Of a DNA stretch of 64,000 nucleotides, positions 16,548 to 25,732 are shown one piece after another; the stretch's first letter is position 1, and each line of letters starts with the position of its first letter. The stretch is from Gemmatimonadota bacterium (GTDB lineage Bacteria; Latescibacterota; UBA2968; UBA8231), in assembly GCA_018660835.1 (NCBI GenBank), contig JABJJN010000074.1, positions 1-64,000 of the forward strand. Reading direction: 5' to 3'. The notes under the pieces were generated by a model. The model ran no database searches, had not been told where the DNA came from, and worked only from the letters and a program-made list of their open reading frames with translations. Made by a program: the position numbers and the translations under genes.

Positions 16548-17429
16548 GTGACTGTAACAAGTGAGCAGTTGGCCTTCTATGAACAAGAAGGCTACGTCGT
16601 CATCAAGGGTGCCCTCACGGATGGCGACCTCGCACCACTGATACAGGAGCATGACCTCATCGTCGATGAGATCGCTCGCGACTTGCACACCCAGGGCAAG
16701 ATCGCCTCTCTCCATGAGAATGAGCCCTTCAAGACGCGCCTGGCACGCATTGCCGACGAATGCGAGCAGGTCGACGGAGTGCCCGACATCGGCAATACGC
16801 GTCGCCGAGCGACCTTCGATTTTCTCCGCAATCAGAGACTCGTCGATGTCATCGAACCATTCATCGGCCCGGAGATCTCCTGTAATCCTGTATCTCACGT
16901 GCGCCCGAAACTACCCGGAACAGATGTGGCGTTCCATCAGGATGCAGTGTTTACGACCCAGGACGCCAAAGACATCCTGCAAGTGACGGTCTGGCTGCCC
17001 CTCGTGAAGGCAACCGAAGAGAACGGTTGTTTGCAGGTTCAACCCGGAATTCATCAGCAGCGTACGGTCTTCTGGAGCTATAGCAAGGACCTGCCCGATA
17101 CGGAGCCCATCTCCCTTCCCATGCAGAAGGGGGATGTGCTGATCATGCACAAGCTGACACCTCACGGCTCAGGACCCAACAATACGAACGCCGTGCGCTG
17201 GAGTATGGATCTGCGCTATCAGCAGACGGGCGAACCGTCGCCGCGACCCGAGTGGCCCAGTCTCATTGCTCGCAGCCGTCGCGATCCTGGCTCAGAGACC
17301 ACCTTTGAAGACTGGCACGATGCCTGGGCAGCGGCACTGGACGAGACACCGACACAGATCCGCTATCCCCGTCCAAGTGAACCGCTACCCTTTGAAGGCG
17401 AGATGTTTCTGGATCGGCCCAGTGACTAA
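16548..17429 (+). CDS. Phytanoyl-CoA dioxygenase (PhyH) family protein
   Basis: This 293-aa Fe(II)/2-oxoglutarate dioxygenase of the PhyH family has the facial triad HxD (HQD, His130/Asp132) and distal His206 in TPHGSGPNNT, and a 2-oxoglutarate-binding Arg about 11 residues later (NAVRWSMDLRYQ). The N-terminal EQEGYVVIKGAL is typical. It hydroxylates an unknown substrate, not necessarily a lipid. I prefer the GTG at 16548, 6 nt after AGGAG; the ATG at 16542 touches that Shine-Dalgarno. It ends in a 4-bp tail-to-tail overlap with the next gene. Confidence 0.88.
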   Translation: MTVTSEQLAFYEQEGYVVIKGALTDGDLAPLIQEHDLIVDEIARDLHTQGKIASLHENEPFKTRLARIADECEQVDGVPDIGNTRRRATFDFLRNQRLVDVIEPFIGPEISCNPVSHVRPKLPGTDVAFHQDAVFTTQDAKDILQVTVWLPLVKATEENGCLQVQPGIHQQRTVFWSYSKDLPDTEPISLPMQKGDVLIMHKLTPHGSGPNNTNAVRWSMDLRYQQTGEPSPRPEWPSLIARSRRDPGSETTFEDWHDAWAAALDETPTQIRYPRPSEPLPFEGEMFLDRPSD

Positions 17430-19129
17430 CCTCGCGTAAACACAGGCTGATCTGTCATGTTGCGTCCTCTTCCACAGACCAGCGAACGATTGTAGAACAC
17501 GGCATCTCCCGGCTCGCCCGTAAGCTCGACAACACGCAGGGGCACCCCGTCGACGTTTGTTTTCTGCTCCATGAAGTAATGCACGCGGTCGACAACATTC
17601 GCTTCATGCCCCACCAATTCCCTGAAATACGCATGCCGTTGATAGAAGTGGTCTGTGTGTGCCTGACCAGTAACCATTCGTTCACTCAACCGCAGGCCAT
17701 CGAAGTAGGCGTGCACCAGTCGGTGTGATCCTTCCACGAGAAGCACGCCACCGCCTTGTGGAACCACGTCGGTGAAGAACGTTCGCACACCCATCATCCA
17801 CTTTCTGATGGGGCTACCATAACAACTCCAGCGGCGTCCCAGATCCCAGGCCGTTGCTTTTTCAAGACTCGGAAAGCGGGGAGTGAAGGCCCCCCAACTC
17901 TGACTCAGGGAGAGGGCGTGTTCCTGTGCCAACTCCTCGATCGCTGCTTTCATTCGCCTCGAGGCGATGCCTTCGTAGACCGGATGGTCCTTGCTGCGAT
18001 TCAGCCGCAACTTCGTCCAACTCGCGGAGAGATGATCTCGGTTCCAACCTTCTTTCTGCCATGTCGTGGGATCGCTCTTCTGAAAACCATGCAACCGCCC
18101 TAACTCCGACCACATGAAATCATGAATCTGTCGCGCCGTCTCACGTGGAAAGGCTCCCTTCAGTTTCAAGTAGCCAAGTTCCTCGAACTGTTCGACTTCC
18201 TCACGACTCAGAATCGTCTCGCGATGAGCGCGGATGCGCGCATAGCAGGCCGTAGGTGCTTCGCCTTCTCCCGCAACGCCGGCACCTGTAACGTCAGTGC
18301 CGGTGGGGAGTTCATCCCGCCCAAGCAGGAAACAGACCAGCTCCGTATACAACGCCTTCTTGTTCTTCGCCTTGGGGATCCACTCTTCTACAGGCCGGAG
18401 CCAGTCGCGGTAGTGTGATGCAATCTGCCGTACCAATGGCCCCCCGATGTTCGCGTACTTCTCACAGTGCAGTAACAGCCGATGCAAGGCATCGCGTTCA
18501 CCTTGATCTGCAACGCCGTCGAAGAGCTTTCGCCAGCCATCCCATAGATCGCCCTCCACCGCCTCAAATGCCTGAGTGATCTTTCGTGCCTGCGCGGGAC
18601 GATAGCCCTTGCGAAGAATCGGCCTCGCCGGAGTCTGCTGGTGATGGAGCAGTTCGTTGTAGAGTTGGCCATCCGTTTTCTCCAGATGTGTCTCGAAGCC
18701 CTGTTTGTGACACCAGATACGATAGGCCCCTACCGTCGCGAAACCGAGCGTCTCGGTATGCTTCCGCAATCGGGCATTGAGTGTCTTCTGAGTAGGTGTG
18801 GTTGAAGTGGGATTTGCTGGCTGCGTCTGCACCGCCATCGACGCCACTGCATCGCGCAGGGCGGACCAATGGGGGTAGCCATATTCCCGGGCAACGGCCG
18901 ACTGCGCATCATGCAGCGTCAGATCAGCGGCGAGAACGCCTTCATCCGAAGCCGTGGCGAAACGCGGCAATTGCCGCAACGACACGCATGCAGATGGATC
19001 GGCTGCCTGGTGCGCCTTGAGCAGATCCTTCGCCTGCTTCTTCAAATACTTGAGGTCAGGCCTGGCGGGCAATTCGCCAGGTGCTGCACCAGACTCGGTT
19101 GATTGGTCGCTGGAGGTTCGGCTAGGCAT
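17426..19129 (-). CDS. PhyH-fold protein lacking iron ligands, with ankyrin-associated N-terminal motif
   Basis: In this 567-aa protein residues about 20-110 hold DLKYLKKQAKDLLKAHQ and AQSAVAREYGYPHWSALRD, the segment commonly found at the N-terminus of ankyrin-repeat proteins, but no ankyrin repeats follow. Residues about 130-310 are helical and unassigned. From about 320 the sequence is PhyH-like (VEQFEELGYLKLKGAF, GGGVLLVEGSHRLVHAYFDG, GEPGDAVFYNRSLVCGRGRN). The expected HxD is absent (SCYGSPIRKW), and the distal His position is Cys (LVCGRGRN). It is likely non-catalytic or uses different chemistry. ATG 19129 has AGAGGG upstream; the TTG at 19171 is less likely. Confidence 0.75.
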   Translation of the reverse strand: MPSRTSSDQSTESGAAPGELPARPDLKYLKKQAKDLLKAHQAADPSACVSLRQLPRFATASDEGVLAADLTLHDAQSAVAREYGYPHWSALRDAVASMAVQTQPANPTSTTPTQKTLNARLRKHTETLGFATVGAYRIWCHKQGFETHLEKTDGQLYNELLHHQQTPARPILRKGYRPAQARKITQAFEAVEGDLWDGWRKLFDGVADQGERDALHRLLLHCEKYANIGGPLVRQIASHYRDWLRPVEEWIPKAKNKKALYTELVCFLLGRDELPTGTDVTGAGVAGEGEAPTACYARIRAHRETILSREEVEQFEELGYLKLKGAFPRETARQIHDFMWSELGRLHGFQKSDPTTWQKEGWNRDHLSASWTKLRLNRSKDHPVYEGIASRRMKAAIEELAQEHALSLSQSWGAFTPRFPSLEKATAWDLGRRWSCYGSPIRKWMMGVRTFFTDVVPQGGGVLLVEGSHRLVHAYFDGLRLSERMVTGQAHTDHFYQRHAYFRELVGHEANVVDRVHYFMEQKTNVDGVPLRVVELTGEPGDAVFYNRSLVCGRGRNMTDQPVFTRG

Positions 19130-19424
19130 AGATATCCCTCTTTCCGATACGCTTGTCGTCCGCGAGAACAAGCAGAAAGAAGGTCGGTCTGGATAACCAG
19201 CGATGCTTCGAAAGCTGGGAGGAAGGTGGGTTCAACCCTTTCCGCGGACCGAGGCGCCCTTGAAGCGCCTGATTTCAAGGCAAGCCAGAAGGTCCTACAA
19301 TGTCAAGCCCTGAAGAGGCACAGAGTCCCGACCTTGCACCCATTGGGGTAGCGAATCAGCCATTGTTGTAACGAACCGATTCTTCTAAGGTTGCCCTGTT
19401 CCCTTCCCCCACTTCGCAGGCAGA

Positions 19425-20723
19425 ATGATGATCCAGCTGACCACCTTTCAATCGGACATCACACCCCCCCTTGGATTTCCCCTCTGCGCCGGTTGGTATC
19501 CACCTGCCAAGGCGGTGGAAGATCCACTCTCGGCCTTAGGGGTCATTCTGGTTGAGGAGGGTCAGCCACCGGTCGTATTATGCGCCCTGGATTGGGCAGA
19601 GTTGAGCAATGGGGACTACGACCGCTGGCGCGAGGAACTTGCCACCGCGGTGGGCACCGATGCAGATCGTGTCGCCGTACACTGCATTCACGCCCATGAC
19701 ACACCCTGGCCCGATCGCGACGCCCAGGACATTCTCGACGAGCACGGCTGCCCCGATGTCATCATGTCAGGTGACTGGGCCGAGAGGGTTCGAACGCAGG
19801 CCGCAGCGGCTGCGGCTGCGGCGATGGCGAATCTCGTCCCTTGCACGGATATCGCCGTCGGCGAGGCCAAGGTAGACCGTATCGCGTCCAACCGCAGAGT
19901 GATGGGCGCCGATGGCAAGGTCGCCGCCGTGCGCTGGACCAAGTGCGCTGACCCTGAGGTGCGTGCCGCGCCAGAAGGTGTCATCGATCCCATGCTGAAG
20001 ACGATCGGCTTTTACAATGGTGACACCACCTTAGCCATCCTGCACTACTATGCCGTCCACCCCACCAGCATGGATGGCACCGGAATTGTCACACCAGAAT
20101 TCGTCGGCCTGGCGCGCAATCGTCGGCAGCAAGACTCGGGAATCCCCCACATCTACTTCACAGGTTGCGGTGGCAATATCACTGCAGGCAAATACAATGA
20201 CGGTGTCGACGACAATCGACAGCTCTTCAGCGAGCTCATTCACGCGGCCATGGTCGAAGCTGAAGCAGCGGCGCAACGGCAACCCCTCGAGAATCTCCAC
20301 TGGACGGTGGAGTCCATCTGCCTGCCACCGAGAGAAGATCTGACGGAGGAAACACTGTTGGCCGAGATCAAGGATGCCGCCGGCGACCGTGCCAAAGTGC
20401 ACAGCAAGGCAGCTCTCATGCTGACGTATCTACGCCGTCAGAACCGGCCCATCCCCGTCACCTGCCTGCATCTCAACGAACAGACAGCCATCGTCCATCT
20501 GCCAGGCGAGACCTTCATCGAGTATCAATTGCATACGCAGGCAGCGCGGCCCGATGCCTTTGTCGCCGTTGCCGGTTATGGCGACTTGGGCACCGGCTAT
20601 ATCCCCCTGGCGAGTTCCTTTGCCGAAGGTGGCTACGAGCCGAAGGATGCCTTCGTCTCGGGCGGCGCAGAACAGATTTTGCGCGATGCGATCACCCGCG
20701 TCGTCGAAAGCTCTTCGCGATAG
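19425..20723 (+). CDS. Neutral/alkaline ceramidase-like hydrolase
   Basis: The 432-aa protein resembles the N-terminal catalytic domain of neutral/alkaline non-lysosomal ceramidases. It has FQSDITPPLGFPLCAGW at the N-terminus, a zinc-ligand region VHCIHAHDTPWP (His89/His91) and a second His pair in LHYYAVHPTSM, plus FTGCGGNITAGKYN, where the family has its catalytic or substrate-binding turn. The protein lacks a signal peptide and the C-terminal immunoglobulin-like domain, so it is probably an intracellular amide hydrolase with an unknown, perhaps non-ceramide, substrate. It is upstream of no partner and ends facing a PhyH gene across a strong hairpin. Confidence 0.8.
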   Translation: MMIQLTTFQSDITPPLGFPLCAGWYPPAKAVEDPLSALGVILVEEGQPPVVLCALDWAELSNGDYDRWREELATAVGTDADRVAVHCIHAHDTPWPDRDAQDILDEHGCPDVIMSGDWAERVRTQAAAAAAAAMANLVPCTDIAVGEAKVDRIASNRRVMGADGKVAAVRWTKCADPEVRAAPEGVIDPMLKTIGFYNGDTTLAILHYYAVHPTSMDGTGIVTPEFVGLARNRRQQDSGIPHIYFTGCGGNITAGKYNDGVDDNRQLFSELIHAAMVEAEAAAQRQPLENLHWTVESICLPPREDLTEETLLAEIKDAAGDRAKVHSKAALMLTYLRRQNRPIPVTCLHLNEQTAIVHLPGETFIEYQLHTQAARPDAFVAVAGYGDLGTGYIPLASSFAEGGYEPKDAFVSGGAEQILRDAITRVVESSSR

Positions 20724-20738
20724 GAATCCAATCGCGAA
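20714..20738. terminator. Perfect 8-bp hairpin between convergent genes
   Basis: TTCGCGAT (20714-20721) and ATCGCGAA (20731-20738) form a perfect stem with a 9-nt loop. It overlaps the stop of the ceramidase-like gene and lies before the end of the convergent PhyH gene. There is no long T-run, so a bidirectional attenuating hairpin is likely rather than a classic terminator. Confidence 0.45.
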
Positions 20739-20754
20739 ACGTCAGGGGCGACGT

Positions 20755-21510
20755 TCAGACGCAACCTTCGTGCGTTTGCCCAGCCAACAGCTGATACTCG
20801 GGCTGTTTGGCAGGATCACCGGTCCAACGTGATCGCGCCGTCATGTAGTGCGTTGCCAAACCGCGGCGAAATCTGTCCGACGTATTTGCACCGGATCGGT
20901 GCAGCAGCAAACTGTGATGCAGCGAGCAGGATCCGGCGGTCATGACGATCGGTTGCTCCTTGGTCAGATCCATCGCCGCATCAGGCACTTTCATATCCTG
21001 ACGATCGCCAACCATCCAGGCTTCGCTGTGATCGAGAGCGCCTCTCTTGTGACTGCCCGGAATCACCCACATGCAACCATTCTCTTCGGTCACATCATCG
21101 ATGGCCACCCACGCTGTTACCATCGCCATGGGCTCGATGGTGAAGTAGGGCGAATCCTGGTGGTAGGTTTTCTCGATTCCACCGGGTGGTTTCATGAAGA
21201 GCTGATCACCGAAGAGCTTCACATCCGGACCGAGTAGATCCACAGCCGCCGCCAGCAGCTTGGGGTGTTGCGCGTGATCGACGAAGAATTGATCGTGGAT
21301 GCAACATTCATTGATCTTGCGCAGACTTTCCATGCGGCGATCCTCAGCACCCGGTTCGTATTCCAGATGAGCCGGTGGAAAGTTCGTTTCTCCTGCGGCG
21401 ATCTGACGCACGTGTGTATCGAGCCTCGACAACTGCTCAGGGGTTAGGGCATCTTCGAGGACGAGATAGCCTTGCTCCTCAAAGGTCTCTATTTGTTCAC
21501 TGGACAGCAT
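20755..21510 (-). CDS. Phytanoyl-CoA dioxygenase (PhyH) family protein
   Basis: This 251-aa protein contains the Fe(II) triad as HQD (His117/Asp119 in EKTYHQDSPYFT) and distal His204 in LLLHRSGANTS, followed by Arg (RRGLATHY) for 2-oxoglutarate. The segment VTAWVAIDDVTEENGCMWVIPGSHK is the diagnostic double-stranded beta-helix core of PhyH. The reading frame stays open to 22209, but the extra 233 residues are antisense to the amidohydrolase gene; the ATG at 21510 gives the usual N-terminus (LSSEQIETFEEQGYLVLEDA). It is divergent from the amidohydrolase pair, and substrate is unknown. Confidence 0.9.
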   Translation of the reverse strand: MLSSEQIETFEEQGYLVLEDALTPEQLSRLDTHVRQIAAGETNFPPAHLEYEPGAEDRRMESLRKINECCIHDQFFVDHAQHPKLLAAAVDLLGPDVKLFGDQLFMKPPGGIEKTYHQDSPYFTIEPMAMVTAWVAIDDVTEENGCMWVIPGSHKRGALDHSEAWMVGDRQDMKVPDAAMDLTKEQPIVMTAGSCSLHHSLLLHRSGANTSDRFRRGLATHYMTARSRWTGDPAKQPEYQLLAGQTHEGCV

Positions 21511-21609
21511 GTAGATTTCCAGGGGTTTGGAGGTCGAGGCGGTATAGGCACATAATATCATTCCAGACACCTTGTGCACACTGCCTCCCCACACAAAAAG
21601 ACGGACAAA

Positions 21610-22452
21610 GTGAGCATCGACTACGACGCGTGGCTGCAGTATCCGAAAATCGACATGCACTGTCATGTGTGGAACATGGCGACAGAGGAGGAAGAACGAG
21701 CCTCCGCTGAGCAACTGATCACAGCAGGCAACATGTTGGGCATCAGCGAGTATTGGTGTTCCGCCCCCATCACGGGTGGCGTCATTGCCGACATCGAGGA
21801 TATCCGCCTTCGCAACGACACTGTCTTGCGAGCCGTCCAACGCTACCCCGACCGCATCCGCGGTATGTGTTTCGTGATCCCCGGTCAGTATCAGATTGCC
21901 CTCGACGAGGTGAACCGCTGCCTGGACGCGGGCATGATCGGGTTGAAGCTGTATAACCAATACAAGATCGACGATCCCGCCGTGTATCCCGTCATTGAAC
22001 TGGCCATCGAGCGACGCGTGCCGATTCTCGAACACGCCGGATTCATTGAAGCTCGCGAGCACCTCGACCGTCAACCTTTGATCTCGAATGGCCGACACTT
22101 TGCCGCTGTGAATGAACGCTACCCTGAGGCCATGCTCATCCATGCGCATATCGGTGGGGGCGGTGACTGGGAGCAATCGATCCGCTGGATGCGGGACACT
22201 TCGGAGCATCTCTATTGCGACGTGAGTGGCAGCAATCTCGACGACGGCCAGGTTGAACAGGCCGTGCAGGACATGGGCCCCGAACGTGTGTTATTCGGCA
22301 CGGATGGTACCATGTGTGGCAGCGTCGGCAAGGTGATTGACGCGACACTGTCTGACGAGGCGAAGCGCTCGATCTTCTATGGCAATGCCGAGAAGATCCT
22401 CGCCGCCCAGGGCGAGACACCGCTACATCCTGTCGAGGAGGTGGCCGTATGA
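21610..22452 (+). CDS. Metal-dependent amidohydrolase (TIM barrel)
   Basis: The 280-aa protein belongs to amidohydrolase family 2. It has the N-terminal metal motif H-x-H in DMHCHVW (near residue 16), a Lys on strand 4 region (GLKLYNQYK), HAGFI and HAHIGGGGDW as further ligand loops, and FGTDGT near the C-terminus carrying the catalytic Asp. Relatives hydrolyse or decarboxylate cyclic amides and aromatic acids. The GTG at 21610 is preferred over the GTG at 21574; neither has a clear ribosome binding site. Its stop overlaps the next start by ATGA, so the two products are made together. Confidence 0.85.
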   Translation: MSIDYDAWLQYPKIDMHCHVWNMATEEEERASAEQLITAGNMLGISEYWCSAPITGGVIADIEDIRLRNDTVLRAVQRYPDRIRGMCFVIPGQYQIALDEVNRCLDAGMIGLKLYNQYKIDDPAVYPVIELAIERRVPILEHAGFIEAREHLDRQPLISNGRHFAAVNERYPEAMLIHAHIGGGGDWEQSIRWMRDTSEHLYCDVSGSNLDDGQVEQAVQDMGPERVLFGTDGTMCGSVGKVIDATLSDEAKRSIFYGNAEKILAAQGETPLHPVEEVAV

Positions 22453-23255
22453 ACTTCATCGACCTCAATGCCTGGCTCGGTACGTGGCCTTTCCGCGATC
22501 TGCGCGACAACGATGCAGCCAGCCTGCTCACCCGTCTCGAACGGGCCGGCATTCAACGCGCCGCCGTCTCCCAGATCGAGGCTGCTTTCCAACGCAATGT
22601 GCAACACGCCAACGAACGCCTCGCCCAGTCCGTCGAATCCTATGCTGACCGCCTGCTGCCCATGGCGACGATTAATCCGCGCTTCCCCCACTGGGAACGG
22701 GATCTGCGTCGCTGCCACGAAGACCTGGGATTCAAAGGCGTGCGGCTCTTCCCTTGTTATCATGACTACCCTGCCAACGATCCTGAGGCGATTCGTGTCG
22801 CTCAACGGTGTGCTGAACGCGATTTGCCCGTCTTCTTACCGCATCGCCTGGAAGACGCACGGCAGCGACATTGGCTGGATCCCGGACGCAGCCTCGATCT
22901 GGCCGAGGCGGCGGACATGATCGCTGCAGTACCAAAGGCGACGTTCGTCATCACCAATGCGCGAGGCATCCTGGGTTCGGCCCTTTGGCAGAGGCAGGAT
23001 CTACGCGGCGCGAATTGGTTCTACGATTTGTCTCTGTCAGAAGTTCACTACAAGCTGCATACCAGCGTCTCAAGCATGCGCGATCTGGCCGAGTTCATCG
23101 ACCAGGGCGGCGCCCGCCACCTGGTCTTCGGCACACACACGCCGTTCTCCTATCCGAGTGCGGCACGTGTCAAAACTGCAGTGCTCCCCGTCGATGCAGA
23201 GACACTGGCGCAGATCTGTTCGGGTCGCGCTGAGAGAATGCTGGGCCTCGCGTAG
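22449..23255 (+). CDS. Amidohydrolase-fold protein lacking the N-terminal HxH
   Basis: This 268-aa protein has the amidohydrolase-2 TIM-barrel layout but its first strand reads FIDLNAWLGTWPFRD, with no H-x-H. Later loops keep GVRLFPCYHDY and end VFGTHTPFSYP where the catalytic Asp would be (GTD in the partner). It may be a structural or regulatory partner of the upstream gene product, or an enzyme with altered metal binding. Its ATG overlaps the upstream stop by 4 nt, so expression is coupled. It converges on the TIM-barrel gene ending at 23278. Confidence 0.75.
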   Translation: MNFIDLNAWLGTWPFRDLRDNDAASLLTRLERAGIQRAAVSQIEAAFQRNVQHANERLAQSVESYADRLLPMATINPRFPHWERDLRRCHEDLGFKGVRLFPCYHDYPANDPEAIRVAQRCAERDLPVFLPHRLEDARQRHWLDPGRSLDLAEAADMIAAVPKATFVITNARGILGSALWQRQDLRGANWFYDLSLSEVHYKLHTSVSSMRDLAEFIDQGGARHLVFGTHTPFSYPSAARVKTAVLPVDAETLAQICSGRAERMLGLA

Positions 23256-23277
23256 CAACATCGTCGTTAGAGTCTGG

Positions 23278-24675
23278 CTACGACCGCTTTGCGTGCGACT
23301 CCCACGGGAGATCGTCGGGCGGTTCGTAGCCAGGCTTACCGTCGAGCCAGGGTTGCCCGCACAGATCTGACAGAACAACCCACTCGCTCTGGCTCAAATG
23401 GGTATGGCTGTGATAGAGAAATTGCTCGAGTCCTGCATCGCGCGCTGCCCCAAGGTATCGATGTAGATCCCCTGCACTGATCGGGTCACCATGATGCGGC
23501 TCGCGACCGGCCTCCACCCAGGGGACCACACGGTTGGGTGCTGGGACAGCGGCCAACATGCGTTTCGTCTCCGTCGCCACAAATTCCTCAAAAGCCTGTG
23601 GTGGAAAGCCGAGATCGAGATCCAGTCGACTACGGATCCATGGCAGACGCACACCAAAGAGTCCCTCCACAACTTTCATGGCATGCGCATCCGTGAGCGA
23701 CGGATTCCACTTGACGAGAGTTTGGATATAGCGACCGATCGTGCCATAGAAGCCATCGAAGCCACGATGGAAGAAGTAGAGTTTGGGCAGGATGAAGGGA
23801 TACTGGTGACCCATCTCATGCAGATCATAGCCATTGAGTGGTGTGAAGCATGGCAAACGCGAACCGACACCGATTCGCACAGGCCGTGACGTCGTGCTGG
23901 CGATCAGATCGGATTGACGTCGATAGTATCCTGACAACAGGGCTCGTCGAAAAGCGAACCACGCCGCAAGATCCGGATTGCTGTCGAAGAGTTCGAAGAT
24001 CCCAAGGAACCCGCCATCAGCGCGTAGATCGATCTGCGCTGGCTGCAGATTGTGCAGCTTGGTTTCGAACGCCGTACGCGCGGCGATCAAGGCATCGTAG
24101 TCAAAGTCGAGGTCTGCCGCCGGCTGCCTCAACGTCTCTGGCATATCCTCAAAAATGTTGGAGCGATGGCCCGGTGCGATCTCGTAGCCCAATTCGGGGC
24201 CATCGAGGATCCCCCCGTCCACCATGGGAAAGGCATCCATCACATCGCTCACCCGCGCAACCCGCGCCGCCAGGGTCTTGTCGTCAGCCAGATGATGACC
24301 CTCTCCCCCCGGGCCCTGTCCAGCATCGGGACAGAACACATAGACCTCGAGACCGCGTGCTTTGGCATCGGTCAGGGCCGCGACGAGGCTCGCTCTCTTT
24401 TCTGGTAGTTTTTCGGTGGGCGCAGCAGGGGCCTCGACATCGAGGCCGCCATACACTTCCGGATTGGGATCGAAGGCAGCGACCTTCATCGGTGTACCAT
24501 CGCTGTCAGCAAACAACATGCGCCCCACGACGATCGCCTTCACGCCACCCTCTTGCCAGCCATCAAAGATCGGTCCGTAGTCGTCGATGACCGCTTCCAG
24601 AGGTTGGCCGAAACGCATCCACATCGACAGGGCGCGGCGAGTTGGGGTTGAAGCTGAGTCTGAGTGTCCGGTCAT
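23278..24675 (-). CDS. TIM-barrel protein of glycoside-hydrolase-like type
   Basis: The 465-aa protein has RFGQPLEAVIDDYGPIFDGWQEGGVKAIVVG at the N-terminus and an acidic strand end DGGILDGPELGYEI near residue 155, reminiscent of putative glycosyl-hydrolase-like barrels. LEVYVFCPDAGQGPGGEGHH and FPMVDGGILDG fit a beta/alpha barrel with acidic catalytic residues. I cannot name the family with confidence. It lacks a signal peptide. A GAAGGA ribosome binding site precedes the ATG at 24675. It is divergent from the secreted protein at 24822 and convergent with the amidohydrolase pair. Confidence 0.6.
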   Translation of the reverse strand: MTGHSDSASTPTRRALSMWMRFGQPLEAVIDDYGPIFDGWQEGGVKAIVVGRMLFADSDGTPMKVAAFDPNPEVYGGLDVEAPAAPTEKLPEKRASLVAALTDAKARGLEVYVFCPDAGQGPGGEGHHLADDKTLAARVARVSDVMDAFPMVDGGILDGPELGYEIAPGHRSNIFEDMPETLRQPAADLDFDYDALIAARTAFETKLHNLQPAQIDLRADGGFLGIFELFDSNPDLAAWFAFRRALLSGYYRRQSDLIASTTSRPVRIGVGSRLPCFTPLNGYDLHEMGHQYPFILPKLYFFHRGFDGFYGTIGRYIQTLVKWNPSLTDAHAMKVVEGLFGVRLPWIRSRLDLDLGFPPQAFEEFVATETKRMLAAVPAPNRVVPWVEAGREPHHGDPISAGDLHRYLGAARDAGLEQFLYHSHTHLSQSEWVVLSDLCGQPWLDGKPGYEPPDDLPWESHAKRS

Positions 24676-24821
24676 GGGAGTCCTTCAGGAGAGTTGTCCC
24701 GTCATTGCAGGGAATGACCCGTAATCTATACAGACGGCTGGAGTCGACCATCGGAACCCTTGCCGAAGGACATCTCTTCGCAGATATATTGTCTGGAATT
24801 CCACTGTAAGGAGGTCCACCC

Positions 24822-25727
24822 ATGTATCGCTTCTCGATCACTGCCCTGCTGCTGGGTATCGCGCCCCTGCTGAGCACCACGCCACTGTCAGCCCAGATCA
24901 CACTCGATACGAGTAATTTGAGTGTGCCCATCGGTTCGACCTTTACCCTCGAATCCCTGACCTACCAGGGACCACTGGCGCAGGCACCGATTGAGTTGGG
25001 TCCGGCGGGCGCCAATCAGACCTACGAAGTCACGAGGCCCCTCGGTGGCCCGGTTCGGATCGAACTTCGTTCCACTGTCGTGCGATTGAGCGAAGCGCCT
25101 GATGCGGCCATGTATCCAGAAGCAACCTACGCGGCTCACTATGAGATCGAGAATCCCGATGGTTCGACACAGGACCTGTATGCCTACTTCGGGAAGGGTG
25201 ACATGGGTGATTTCCTCATCGCCATCGACGGTCCCCCGGGAATAACACCGCCTGTAGTTGAACCGACCCCCGTACCCATGCCAATGACCTACGGATCTCG
25301 ATGGAGTGGCCTGGAATCGATCATTAATACGGAAGCACTTCCCGGGATCCGCTCGCTGGGATCTCTCACACTGGCAGGTGTTGTCGATGGCTGGGGCACG
25401 ATAACAGTCCCTGCCGGTGAGTTTCCCTACCTGCGCCTTCACCAGACCACGACGGGCGACCTTCGTTATGAGGGAGATGCTGAGTTCGAGGCACTCGGCG
25501 TCCTCGACTTGGTGACCGAGGCGTATTCCTGGAACACGCACTTTCTTGGCACGGTGGTTTCTGTCTCCCAGTCCACCGTCACATTCCGCAATGGTGGCGC
25601 GCCCCCCGTCGTCACGACACAGATTGTGCGACTGCTCGAGGCCAGCGGTATACCCAGTGTTGTCGCCAGTATTGGTTGGGGTCAGTTGAAGGCCAATCAC
25701 ATGAATACGTTGCAGATGGGCCGCTAG
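24822..25727 (+). CDS. Secreted protein of unknown function
   Basis: In this 301-aa protein residues 1-25 form a clear signal peptide (MYRFSITALLLGIAPLLSTT ending LSA|Q). The mature part is rich in beta strands, contains a proline-rich linker (PPVVEPTPVPMPMT, about residues 143-156) and a second domain about 160-290 (SLTLAGVVDGWGTITVPAGEFPYLRLH). I recognise no domain. The start is marked by TAAGGAGGT (24807-24815), a perfect match to the 16S anti-Shine-Dalgarno sequence, which suggests high translation. The BNR gene starts 5 bp downstream. Confidence 0.7.
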   Translation: MYRFSITALLLGIAPLLSTTPLSAQITLDTSNLSVPIGSTFTLESLTYQGPLAQAPIELGPAGANQTYEVTRPLGGPVRIELRSTVVRLSEAPDAAMYPEATYAAHYEIENPDGSTQDLYAYFGKGDMGDFLIAIDGPPGITPPVVEPTPVPMPMTYGSRWSGLESIINTEALPGIRSLGSLTLAGVVDGWGTITVPAGEFPYLRLHQTTTGDLRYEGDAEFEALGVLDLVTEAYSWNTHFLGTVVSVSQSTVTFRNGGAPPVVTTQIVRLLEASGIPSVVASIGWGQLKANHMNTLQMGR

Positions 25728-25732
25728 TCTGT

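Noticed and set aside
20755..22209. An open frame of 484 residues that extends the PhyH gene upstream.
   Set aside because: Residues before ATG 21510 are antisense to the amidohydrolase gene and show no family similarity, whereas ATG 21510 gives the normal PhyH N-terminus.
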